From: Crateriforma sp964453205 | Lineage (GTDB): Bacteria; Planctomycetota; Planctomycetia; Pirellulales; Pirellulaceae | Length of the DNA: 25,166 bases | NCBI GenBank assembly: GCA_964453205.1 | Contig: CAYVRC010000081.1 | Coordinates: forward strand, 1-25,166 | Reading direction: 5' to 3' | Shown here: positions 16,256-23,430 of the stretch, in pieces | Position numbering within the stretch: the first letter of the stretch is position 1 | Layout of the letters: each line of letters begins with the position of its first letter | Made by a program: the position numbers and the translations under genes | The notes under the pieces: model-generated | The model's database searches: none | The model's input: the letters and a program-made list of their open reading frames with translations, nothing else | What the model was told of the DNA's origin: nothing

Positions 16256-17731
16256 ATGAACCGATCACCCGACCTTTCCCCGAACGATCGCCGCAATTTT
16301 CTGAAGCGATCGACTCTCGCGGCGTCCGCCGTGGCCGCAACGACCGCGGCATCGGTTCGAACCGTCCGAGCGGCCGACAAAACCGAGCGGATGCGGATCG
16401 GGTTCATCGGCCCCGGAGGCCGTGGCTTCGGGGCGCACGTCAAGACGTTGTGCAACTTGCACAACGAAGGCCGCGCGATCGAATTGGTGGCCCTCGCCGA
16501 GGTGTACAGCGAACAACGTGAAAAGGTCGCCGCGCACATCGAAAAGGAAACCGGATTCAAACCGGCCACCTACGTCGACTACGGCGACATGATCGCCAAG
16601 GAAAACCTGGACGCCGTCTGCATCGGCACGCCCGACCACTGGCACCACAAACAAACCATCGATTCGCTCGAAGCCGGACTGAACGTCTACTGCGAAAAAC
16701 CGATGACCAAGACCGTCGAGGAAGCCTTCGACGTGGAAGCCAAATGGAAAGCCAGCGGCAAGGTCATGCAAGTCGGCGTGCAGTCGACCAGCTTGCCGTT
16801 GTGGGACGAAGTCAACGCGCTGCTGTGCGACGGAAAGCTCGGCAAGGTACTCGGTTATCAAACCGAGTTCTTCCGCAACTCGAACGTCGGTCAGTGGCGT
16901 TACTACAAGATCGCACCGGAGATGACGCCCAAGACGATCGATTGGAAACGTTGGCTGGGGACCGATCACGGGCTGGCGGACGACATGCCCTTTGACCGCG
17001 AAGTCTATCGTCAATGGCGTCGATTCTGGCCGTTCGGAAGCGGCATGTTCACGGATTTGTTCGTCCATCGCACCACATCGATGCTCAAGGCGACCGGCCT
17101 TCGCATCCCCGGTCGTGTCGTCGGTGCCGGTGGCATTTACTTGGAATACGACGGCCGCGAAGTGCCCGACGTGGCCACGGTTGTCGCGGACTTCAACGAA
17201 GGCGCCCAAGGCCTCGTGACCGCAACGATGTGCAACGAAGCCTCCCGCATCACCCAACTGATTCGCGGTCACTACGGCACGTTCGTGTTCGGCAACGGTG
17301 AGCAATTCGACGGGTTCGACTTCATCCCCGAACGCGGGCCGGTGACGAACGTTCGTCAAAAGGAAGAACGCTTCACGACCAAGCCGATCGAGAACACGAC
17401 GCACGCCCACTTTTCGAATTGGCTGGACGCTTGCGAAGCCGGTGATCCGTCGTTGTGCAACAACCAGCCCGATCTCGGCGCCGCGGCGATCTCGGTCGTG
17501 AACCTGGGCGCTCAGAGCTACCAAAAAGGCAACGTGTTCTTCGTCGACGGTGATCGCAATATTTCGACCGACGATCCCGGTTGGGCGAAAAAATGGGAAT
17601 CCCGCTCGATGGCCGGTGGCCCGGTGTCGCACATCCCAGGCTGGAAAGCCGGCGACTACGGCAGCACGCTTTCGGACCCCGAGTACATGAAGCTGGGTGG
17701 TCCTTGGATCGACGGCAAGGAACCCTCGTAG
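16256..17731 (+). CDS. Gfo/Idh/MocA family NAD(P)-dependent oxidoreductase with Tat signal
   Basis: The 491-residue protein starts with a twin-arginine signal, DRRNFLKRSTLAASAVAA (residues 11-28), and a likely cleavage site after VRAA (about residue 40), so it is exported folded, with its cofactor. The Rossmann fold follows, with MRIGFIGPGGRGFG (46-59), an AVCIGTPDHWHHKQTI strand-loop near 120-135 and the family motif YCEKPMTKTVEEA (EKP at 147-149). The C-terminal half has GMFTDLFVHRTTSMLKAT in place of the more common G..DxxxHxxD. The family oxidises or reduces sugar and inositol rings, and planctomycetes encode many exported members that probably act on polysaccharide-derived sugars. The substrate is not deducible. 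An AAGGA precedes the start. The EamA transporter follows after 75 bases in the same direction and may be co-transcribed. Confidence 0.92.
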   Translation: MNRSPDLSPNDRRNFLKRSTLAASAVAATTAASVRTVRAADKTERMRIGFIGPGGRGFGAHVKTLCNLHNEGRAIELVALAEVYSEQREKVAAHIEKETGFKPATYVDYGDMIAKENLDAVCIGTPDHWHHKQTIDSLEAGLNVYCEKPMTKTVEEAFDVEAKWKASGKVMQVGVQSTSLPLWDEVNALLCDGKLGKVLGYQTEFFRNSNVGQWRYYKIAPEMTPKTIDWKRWLGTDHGLADDMPFDREVYRQWRRFWPFGSGMFTDLFVHRTTSMLKATGLRIPGRVVGAGGIYLEYDGREVPDVATVVADFNEGAQGLVTATMCNEASRITQLIRGHYGTFVFGNGEQFDGFDFIPERGPVTNVRQKEERFTTKPIENTTHAHFSNWLDACEAGDPSLCNNQPDLGAAAISVVNLGAQSYQKGNVFFVDGDRNISTDDPGWAKKWESRSMAGGPVSHIPGWKAGDYGSTLSDPEYMKLGGPWIDGKEPS

Positions 17732-17806
17732 GGCGACAAGGGTTACTGATCGTGCTCAAGTCGCCGGTGTCGCCCGTTTGCGTCGGTCCCAAGCCCGGGC
17801 GATACC

Positions 17807-18700
17807 GTGTCCGCTGATCCGTGGCGGGGACGGATCCTGATCATCGCCGCGGCGGTGATGTGGAGCACCAGCGGGTTCTTTGCCAAGGCACCCTGGTTCG
17901 ACGGTTGGGATCCGCAAGCCCGTGGAGTGTTGTTGGCATTTTTTCGCAGCCTGTTCGCCGTGATCGTGTTGGTGCCGATGATCCGGCGGCCCCGGTTTCG
18001 TCCCGCCATGCTGCTGATGACGGTGTGTTTCGCCGGCATGGTTTGGTCCTTCATGGAAGCGATGGTCCACGGGCCGGCGGCCAATGCGATCTGGTTACAG
18101 TACCTGTGTCCGGCCTGGGTCGCGCTGGGCGGGTCGGTCGTCCTGCGTGAACGAGTCGGTGTGCGGGATCGACGGATGCTGGCGTTCTGTCTGTCGGGCG
18201 TCTTGTTCATCTTGGTCATGGAGTTTCGCGGCGGAAGCGGTCTGTACGCCAGCTTCATGGGGATCCTCTCGGGCGTCACCTTCGCCGGCGTGTTGTTGTC
18301 GATGCGAGAACTACGCGACGAGGATGCGGCCTGGCTGATCACGCTGAATCACGGCGCGACGGTGTTGATGTTGATGCCCTGGGCGTGGGCGGCGCACGAG
18401 CCCATTGCGGCGGGCAGCTACGCGGCGCTGGGACTGTTCGGCGTCTTTCAGATGTCGGTGCCGTACGTGTTGTTCGCCCGCGGACTCCGCTCGGTCGCCG
18501 GTGCCGAGGCGTCGATGTTGTCGCTGATCGAACCGCTGCTCGTTCCCCTGTGGGTGTTCGTCGCTTGGCACGACCATGCGAGCTACCAAGCGCCGCCGTG
18601 GTGGACATGGGTCGGCGGCGGGATGATCCTTTGCGGACTGTTGCAAAGGTATCTGCCGCACGCGCTTCGGCGATCGACCCGAGGAAACACGCCGGTCTAG
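17807..18700 (+). CDS. EamA/DMT-superfamily inner-membrane transporter
   Basis: The 297 residues are very hydrophobic, with about ten membrane helices in two EamA halves. Recognisable pieces are ILIIAAAVMWSTSGFFAKA at the first helix and the AFFRSLFAVIVLVPM region. LQYLCPAWVALGGSVVLRER ends the first half. YVLFARGLRSVAGAEASMLS followed by LIEPLLVPLWVFVAW in the second half is the common DMT pattern. Such carriers export or import small metabolites (amino acids, nucleotide sugars, drugs), and the substrate cannot be told from sequence. The start is a GTG with no clear ribosome-binding site. The stop TAG shares CTAG with the stop of the convergent gene on the other strand. Confidence 0.9.
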   Translation: MSADPWRGRILIIAAAVMWSTSGFFAKAPWFDGWDPQARGVLLAFFRSLFAVIVLVPMIRRPRFRPAMLLMTVCFAGMVWSFMEAMVHGPAANAIWLQYLCPAWVALGGSVVLRERVGVRDRRMLAFCLSGVLFILVMEFRGGSGLYASFMGILSGVTFAGVLLSMRELRDEDAAWLITLNHGATVLMLMPWAWAAHEPIAAGSYAALGLFGVFQMSVPYVLFARGLRSVAGAEASMLSLIEPLLVPLWVFVAWHDHASYQAPPWWTWVGGGMILCGLLQRYLPHALRRSTRGNTPV

Positions 18701-20028
18701 TCTTGGAGCGGCAAAGTCAATTCTTCGGTTCGACCGTTGCGAAGGATTTTGATGGAGACCTTTTCTCCGGCGACGCGATTCTCGTTGGCGTACGCGAACA
18801 CGTCGGCTTCACGCATTAAATCCGTACGGCCGTCATAGGCGATGATGATGTCGTCGACTCGGAATCCCGCCCGTCGGGCCGTCGCGTGCGGGCCGTACTT
18901 GCCAACGCTGGTCGCCCGCAACGCCATGCCGGGCACGTCGATGTTCAGCTCCTTCCGTTCGTCATCGTCGAGTGCTTGCAGACGCATGCCCCCGGTCATC
19001 ATCCGCCCCATGCCCCAAGACGCGACTCGCCAGCGAGGATCGTCCAGGCGGCGCCATCCTTCGGGCAACTCGAGGGACGTGAGAAACTCGCGATCCTCGC
19101 GGCGGATTTCCATCTCGACTCGGCCGGGACCCGACGGTTGGTGGTGAAGGATCCACTGGACGTCGGCCATCGAAAGCAACGGCTGACCGTTCATGGTCAA
19201 GATCTCGTCGTCCGGCCGCAGGTCAGCACTGACGGCCGGGCTATCGGGGAGGACCGCTTTCACGACCGCGCGATGATTCGGATCCAGCACCAAACCGATC
19301 GACTTGGGGTGCGGATAGGGGAATAGCAATTTCTCTGGAATCGGAAGCTTCCTGGCGCGGTAGAAGTCTCGCCGCGCGTCCCCGATCTGGTGACAGTGAA
19401 TGCAACTCTTCACCACGTCGCCTTCGTAGTTCAGTCGGTCGGTGTATTTCGAGGCAAGGGAGGGGTACTTTTCCGGCGAAGCGTATTCGAGGGGCTCGCC
19501 TGTTTTGCCGGCAAGCTGCGTTCGGTTCGCGGGGGACTCGGCGTGCAGTTCGAGCGCTCCCCGCAAGGCCGCCGCCATGCCCTTGAGCGAGACATCACCG
19601 ATCCAGTCGGTGCGATGGGATCGCGTCCCGAAACGACCGTAGATCGTCTTGTCGGCGTTGATCATGAACATCGCGAACGACTGATCCGTGTCGAACTGAA
19701 ACGTATCCAAGTCCAACCCGTTGGTGCCGACGATCCGCACGCAAACGAACTTTTCCAACAGCGGGCGAATGACCGGATCGTTGTCGACGAGGTCGTCGTC
19801 CAGCTTGACGCATTCCTCGCAGGGGATGCAACGCAGCGAGACCAGGATCGGTTTCCCGCTTTGCTTGGCGGACTCGATGGCTTTGGGCAAGTCGTTGTAG
19901 ATCCAGAAGCCGGCCGCTTGCACCTTTTCCCGATCCGCACGAACTTTCGCTTCCCGCGATCCCGGCTCGGCCGCCAACAGTGGCGAAAAAACGAGTAATG
20001 TTGCGACCCAGCCCAAGTGACGAATCAT
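18697..20028 (-). CDS. Exported thioredoxin-like / CxxCH / double-PDZ protein
   Basis: The 443 residues begin with a Sec signal peptide (MIRHLGWVATLLVFSPLLAA, cleavage near residue 20). A thioredoxin-like domain follows, with the redox motif Cys67-Ile-Pro-Cys70 and an additional Cys73 (about 40-165). Then comes a CxxCH motif (Cys209, Cys212, His213) that could bind haem c covalently. Two PDZ domains end the protein: LVLDPNHRAVVKAVLPDSPA with LRPDDEILTMNG (about 245-312), and VDDIIIAYDGRTDL with VSIKILRNGRTEELTL (about 365-442). The arrangement fits a periplasmic redox or quality-control protein. The haem assignment rests on the motif alone. It is divergent from the Uma2 gene and convergent with the transporter, and no ribosome-binding site is evident before the ATG. 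Confidence 0.88.
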   Translation of the reverse strand: MIRHLGWVATLLVFSPLLAAEPGSREAKVRADREKVQAAGFWIYNDLPKAIESAKQSGKPILVSLRCIPCEECVKLDDDLVDNDPVIRPLLEKFVCVRIVGTNGLDLDTFQFDTDQSFAMFMINADKTIYGRFGTRSHRTDWIGDVSLKGMAAALRGALELHAESPANRTQLAGKTGEPLEYASPEKYPSLASKYTDRLNYEGDVVKSCIHCHQIGDARRDFYRARKLPIPEKLLFPYPHPKSIGLVLDPNHRAVVKAVLPDSPAVSADLRPDDEILTMNGQPLLSMADVQWILHHQPSGPGRVEMEIRREDREFLTSLELPEGWRRLDDPRWRVASWGMGRMMTGGMRLQALDDDERKELNIDVPGMALRATSVGKYGPHATARRAGFRVDDIIIAYDGRTDLMREADVFAYANENRVAGEKVSIKILRNGRTEELTLPLQD

Positions 20029-20229
20029 CGAACGATGCCATTTTCGAGAGAGAGAGTGAAAAGCAAGCCGTCAGCACGACCCGCCACGATACCACAAGCC
20101 CATCGACGGGGGTGGCCGCCGGGCCGACTTCGACAGCTTGCCGCCATTGATCGATCATCACTCACTCAGGATCGAATCACCACGGTGACCTTCCGTGTGT
20201 CCCCCAAGTTTTTGTTCCCGAGTCTTTCC

Positions 20230-20769
20230 ATGTCATCCGCCCACAAATTCCTACCGCATTACACCGTTGCCGACTATCAGAATTGGGACGGCGACTGGGA
20301 ACTCTGGCAAGGCATCCCCGTTTCGATGTCACCCAGTCCGTTCGGGACGCATCAGCGAATTGCCAAGAACTTGGTGTTTGAGCTGGAGTCGCAGGTTCGC
20401 GAGCATGAATGTTCGGCCAACGTTCTCTACGAGATCGACTGGATCGTTGCGGACGACACGGTGGTTCGCCCCGACGTGATTGTCGTCTGCGGCGATCCGC
20501 CGGAGCGGCATGTCGAGTCGCCGCCGGCTTTGATCGCCGAGATCCTATCGAGTTCGACCGCCCGACGTGATCGCGAAGCGAAGCGGGACTTGTATCACGA
20601 ACAGGGCGTGGGAGCGTACTTGCTGGTCGATCCGGAGTCACAATCCGTTGAGCTTTTTCGCCGCGACACGCGACCGGAGTGGCGTGCCGACCGAGTGACC
20701 GATGCCCGCCAGTTGTCCGTCTGCGACGGACGCCAATTGACGATCCGGCACGCGGACATGTTTCGCTGA
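20230..20769 (+). CDS. Uma2 family (DUF820) PD-(D/E)XK nuclease-like protein
   Basis: The 179 residues match Uma2/DUF820 along their length: HYTVADYQNWDGDWELWQG at the start, then the HQRIAKNL helix and RPDVIVVCG with Asp82. ALIAEILSSSTARRDREAK follows, with Glu104 and Lys118 as the candidate metal/catalytic residues of the PD-(D/E)XK fold, and then YHEQGVGAYLLVDPES. The family is widespread and often amplified in cyanobacteria and planctomycetes. A nuclease activity is predicted from the fold, but the biological role is unknown. The ATG at 20230 gives the normal family N-terminus. In-frame GTG codons upstream would add residues unlike the family. No toxin or restriction gene lies next to it. 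Confidence 0.88.
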   Translation: MSSAHKFLPHYTVADYQNWDGDWELWQGIPVSMSPSPFGTHQRIAKNLVFELESQVREHECSANVLYEIDWIVADDTVVRPDVIVVCGDPPERHVESPPALIAEILSSSTARRDREAKRDLYHEQGVGAYLLVDPESQSVELFRRDTRPEWRADRVTDARQLSVCDGRQLTIRHADMFR

Positions 20770-20964
20770 GAAATCGAAAGGGCGGTGACTCAATCAGTCG
20801 GTGAGTTTCCCGTTCAAGGCGACTTTGACGGCTGTGTCGGCTTTGGCGAAGAATCGGTTCGCAACGGTCGATACAGGAAATCCATCGGCGTCATCGGACA
20901 CCGCCGGTGTCGTTTCCGTTCCATCAAGGCTGTCGACATCCCGACCTTTGCCAGGCGATTCGCG

Positions 20965-22287
20965 ATGAGCTTTCTTCTCGCCGGGACGGTGGTCGGTTGC
21001 GCTCGTCATCAAGAGCGGCCCATGATCACCGCGGTGGGACTTTCGCCGGGCAACCAATGCGAACCTCCTGGGATCCCGTACTACTTGCCCAAGCCGTTGT
21101 TGGTGGTCGCCAAAAACGTTCGGCACATCGACGACAGCAAGGTGGGATTGACCGCCCCGGTGCCGATCCCCGGTGGATTCGACAACCAAGCGGCTTACGG
21201 AGACATCAAGGCCAACGTCACGGTGCCTTACGGCGAAGGCAAACAGGCGACCAGTGGCGACGGCGTCCGTGTCAGCACCGCCAAGGCCGACGGCACGTCG
21301 ACACGCGAATTCGTGCCCGAACAAATGACGCCTTCCGGCAGGGTCGAAGACGGCATCGCCCCGGACAGCTTCTTTACCTACCAAGTCGTTTTCGTCCCCG
21401 ACCTGACGCAGAAATACGGTTTGCAAATCTCCGGCGGGGCCGGCGAATTCCGCGCCGCGATGAACATGGTCAACGGTTGGATGTACACCGGGATGGGGCC
21501 GTTCTACATGAAAGACAGCAGTTCGGCGCAAAACGCGATGGCCACCGGCGTCGCGGCGATGTTCGCCGGACGCGGGGCCGCCGACGTCCTGAACGAAGTC
21601 GGCGAGTTGACCGATGTGATCGGACGCCTGCCGGGCGCGGACGAAGGTGGGGGCATCACGTCGCCGTCGGAGCTACAACAGCTCGCCGCCGCCTTCCAAG
21701 GCATCGCCGACGCCATCGAGACCGAACCGACCGTGTCACAACAGATGCTCAACTATGCCGAGATCTACATCTACGAACCGTTCCTGCTCCCGGACAACTC
21801 GACCGATTGGCGGTTGATCGCCGAACATCATTTCGACCGCCAGTACTTTACCGAGCGGGACGATGTCGCGACCATCGACGCCAAACGAAAAGTCGTGCAG
21901 GCACTGATCGCGGGACTCGGTGGCGGCATGGCCGCGGCACTCGACCGCCAGCCGTCAGACGATTCCGCCAAAGCCGAAAAGCGTTCGTCCAAGAACGAAG
22001 CGGGAGGCATCTCGGAACCGGCCGACGGATCGGACGAGTTATTCGGAGAGATTCCCGCGCGACGATTGCCCGAGCAATTCGATTCGCCGGTTGTTCCACA
22101 GTCGGGCCAGCTGGACAACCAATCCAGACTCGATCCGCCCGACGTCCAGATCAACCTCACGCAGCCCACCGGGCCGCCACCGGCCGACAAGACACTGCGG
22201 GAATCATTCTCCCGTCTGCTGCACGGCGACACCGCCACGCGTCAATCCCGTCGTCTCGAGGCGACACGATATCGCGAAGGGCAATAG
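20965..22287 (+). CDS. Putative lipoprotein of unknown function, upstream partner of the serine protease
   Basis: The 440-residue product starts MSFLLAGTVVGC, a short hydrophobic stretch ending in a plausible lipobox with Cys12. It is therefore probably lipidated and anchored to a membrane. A longer in-frame start (GTG at 20785) would place the same segment after 60 extra residues that look like non-coding sequence. The mature part contains a region of mixed strands (PYYLPKPLLVVAKNVRHIDD, FFTYQVVFVPDLTQKYGLQI), a Met/Ala/Gly-rich helix region (NAMATGVAAMFAGRGAADVL) and a disordered Pro/Asp-rich tail. I recognise no domain. The gene ends two bases before the GTG of the V8-like protease, which strongly suggests co-translation. 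It may be the anchor, substrate or inhibitor of that protease, but this is inference. Confidence 0.75.
   Translation: MSFLLAGTVVGCARHQERPMITAVGLSPGNQCEPPGIPYYLPKPLLVVAKNVRHIDDSKVGLTAPVPIPGGFDNQAAYGDIKANVTVPYGEGKQATSGDGVRVSTAKADGTSTREFVPEQMTPSGRVEDGIAPDSFFTYQVVFVPDLTQKYGLQISGGAGEFRAAMNMVNGWMYTGMGPFYMKDSSSAQNAMATGVAAMFAGRGAADVLNEVGELTDVIGRLPGADEGGGITSPSELQQLAAAFQGIADAIETEPTVSQQMLNYAEIYIYEPFLLPDNSTDWRLIAEHHFDRQYFTERDDVATIDAKRKVVQALIAGLGGGMAAALDRQPSDDSAKAEKRSSKNEAGGISEPADGSDELFGEIPARRLPEQFDSPVVPQSGQLDNQSRLDPPDVQINLTQPTGPPPADKTLRESFSRLLHGDTATRQSRRLEATRYREGQ
22276..22281 (+). promoter_or_regulatory. Ribosome-binding site deciding the protease GTG start
   Basis: GAAGGG lies eight bases before the GTG at 22290, inside the 3' end of the lipoprotein gene. 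It supports that start over the much longer open frame that shadows the lipoprotein gene. Confidence 0.5.
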
Positions 22288-22289
22288 CC

Positions 22290-23120
22290 GTGCCGCCGCT
22301 GGATGACGTGGACGCCTTGGCTGATGATGAGTCCGTCGATCTGGTCGCCGATGCCGGTGCGTCGGAGCAGCCCCCACGTGCCGAAGCGATCATCGGCGAC
22401 GACGACCGCCGCCCGGTGAAATCGATCAGAAGCGTCCCGTTTCGCTGCATCGGGCAATTGCTGGCTTGGGAACGTCGCGATCGCAGCGGTCGCGGGATTC
22501 CCGGAACGGCGTTTTTCATCGGCCGGCGAACGTTGCTCACGGCCGGTCACTGCTTGCCGAATTGGTCGACTCGTGCCGAGGTTTATCCGGGCTGTGAGGG
22601 TGATCGATCGACAGCACCGTTCGGACGCTACGACGTGACCGATCGACGCTTCTTTCCCGGTCGTCTGGACCTTGCCGCGATCCGCATTGCCGATCCTGTG
22701 CCCGCGGGACGTTTCGGCGACGCCTTCGGCTTTCTCCGGTGCATGGTCGTGACTGCCGCGCAGGTCCACGGTCGTGTCGCGGCCGTCAGCGGGTATCCGC
22801 AGAACCCGCCGAACTCCGCCGAGGACTGCGGCCCCGAGTGGGTCCGGCCCGATCAGGTCCAAGCCACCCAGTATCGCTCGGCGTCGGCGATCGGGGCTCA
22901 CGGTGATCGGTTGTATTATCTGGCCGACACCTGCGCCGGCCAAAGCGGCAGCCCGGTGATGATGCGGTCCGACCAACCGGGTGCGATGCGAACCGTCGTG
23001 GTGGGCATCCACATCCAGGGCGGCAACGCCGCGAAAGGGAACGTCGCGGTTCGATTCACCCCGGCTGTCGGCGAGTTTGCTCGATCCGCGCTGGCCGAGT
23101 TCGAAGGCACGGCCGCCTAA
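22290..23120 (+). CDS. V8/glutamyl-endopeptidase-like trypsin-fold serine protease, no signal peptide
   Basis: The 276 residues carry a complete chymotrypsin-fold triad: His87 in LLTAGHCLPNW, Asp127 in FPGRLDLAAIRI and Ser219 in CAGQSGSPVMM. The segment AIIGDDDRRPVKSIRSVPFRCIGQLL (about 33-58) resembles the pro-region/mature junction of V8-type glutamyl endopeptidases (VIGxDDRxxV...PxRxI). Residues 1-35 are acidic and could be a short propeptide. They contain no hydrophobic signal, unlike the secreted family members. Either export uses another route, or the enzyme acts in the cytoplasm. It follows the lipoprotein gene after two bases and precedes a papain-like protease/hydrolase fusion, which suggests a shared function. 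Glu specificity cannot be confirmed from the sequence. Confidence 0.88.
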   Translation: MPPLDDVDALADDESVDLVADAGASEQPPRAEAIIGDDDRRPVKSIRSVPFRCIGQLLAWERRDRSGRGIPGTAFFIGRRTLLTAGHCLPNWSTRAEVYPGCEGDRSTAPFGRYDVTDRRFFPGRLDLAAIRIADPVPAGRFGDAFGFLRCMVVTAAQVHGRVAAVSGYPQNPPNSAEDCGPEWVRPDQVQATQYRSASAIGAHGDRLYYLADTCAGQSGSPVMMRSDQPGAMRTVVVGIHIQGGNAAKGNVAVRFTPAVGEFARSALAEFEGTAA

Positions 23121-23145
23121 ACGCTGTCCGTCAACAAAGGATTGA

Positions 23146-23207
23146 ATCAGCCGTTGAGCGATAGCTCACGGTTTCGGGTAACCGGACGCTAGCGCGTTGC
23201 GGCTGAT
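23146..23207. repeat. Palindromic intergenic element
   Basis: The outer ends ATCAGCCG (23146-23153) and CGGCTGAT (23200-23207) are perfect inverted copies. Inside are a small hairpin GAGCGATAGCTC (23157-23168) and the perfect palindrome CGCTAGCG (23187-23194). The whole 62 bases form an imperfect inverted repeat. It lies 25 bases after the protease stop and could serve as a terminator-like hairpin, although there is no T-tract. Alternatively it is a dispersed palindromic repeat. Confidence 0.65.
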
Positions 23208-23430
23208 CGGGTTTTGCGGAACGACGGGTGACGAGGTGCCTGCAAGAGATCGTGGACGGCTCGGCGGAGCCTGCCTGCGACGCACGTCCGAACCAATGGC
23301 CGGGCAAAAATCAGCTGACCCACGACGAACGGTCGCCGAGAGTGCCCAAGGGAAGTCGAGCAAAATGACTCCGGCCGATTAGGCTGGATCGGTACTCGTT
23401 CGTTCCCGTTCCGTTTTCAGCCTGATCGTC
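23208..23430. other. Non-coding remainder of the 310-base gap before the papain-like gene
   Basis: No convincing gene was seen here. Short open frames exist on both strands but have no start signal or recognisable product. A small hairpin GGCTC-GGCG-GAGCC (23258-23271) is present. The promoter of the gene at 23431 must lie in this stretch or further upstream, but no clear hexamers stand out. Confidence 0.5.

Noticed and set aside
16265..17632. 455-residue minus-strand frame opposite the oxidoreductase
   Set aside because: It is a shadow of a gene with strong Gfo/Idh/MocA and Tat motifs.
20230..20769. Uma2 protein as part of a restriction or toxin-antitoxin system
   Set aside because: No methylase, antitoxin or partner gene is adjacent. 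Uma2 genes are commonly solitary.
20907..22289. A 460-residue Arg-rich N-terminal extension of the serine protease
   Set aside because: It is the out-of-frame shadow of the lipoprotein gene. The GTG at 22290 with a GAAGGG fits the protease start.
23197..23382. Small plus-strand gene in the gap before the papain-like gene
   Set aside because: The 61-residue product starts inside the palindromic element, has no ribosome-binding site and shows no recognisable features.
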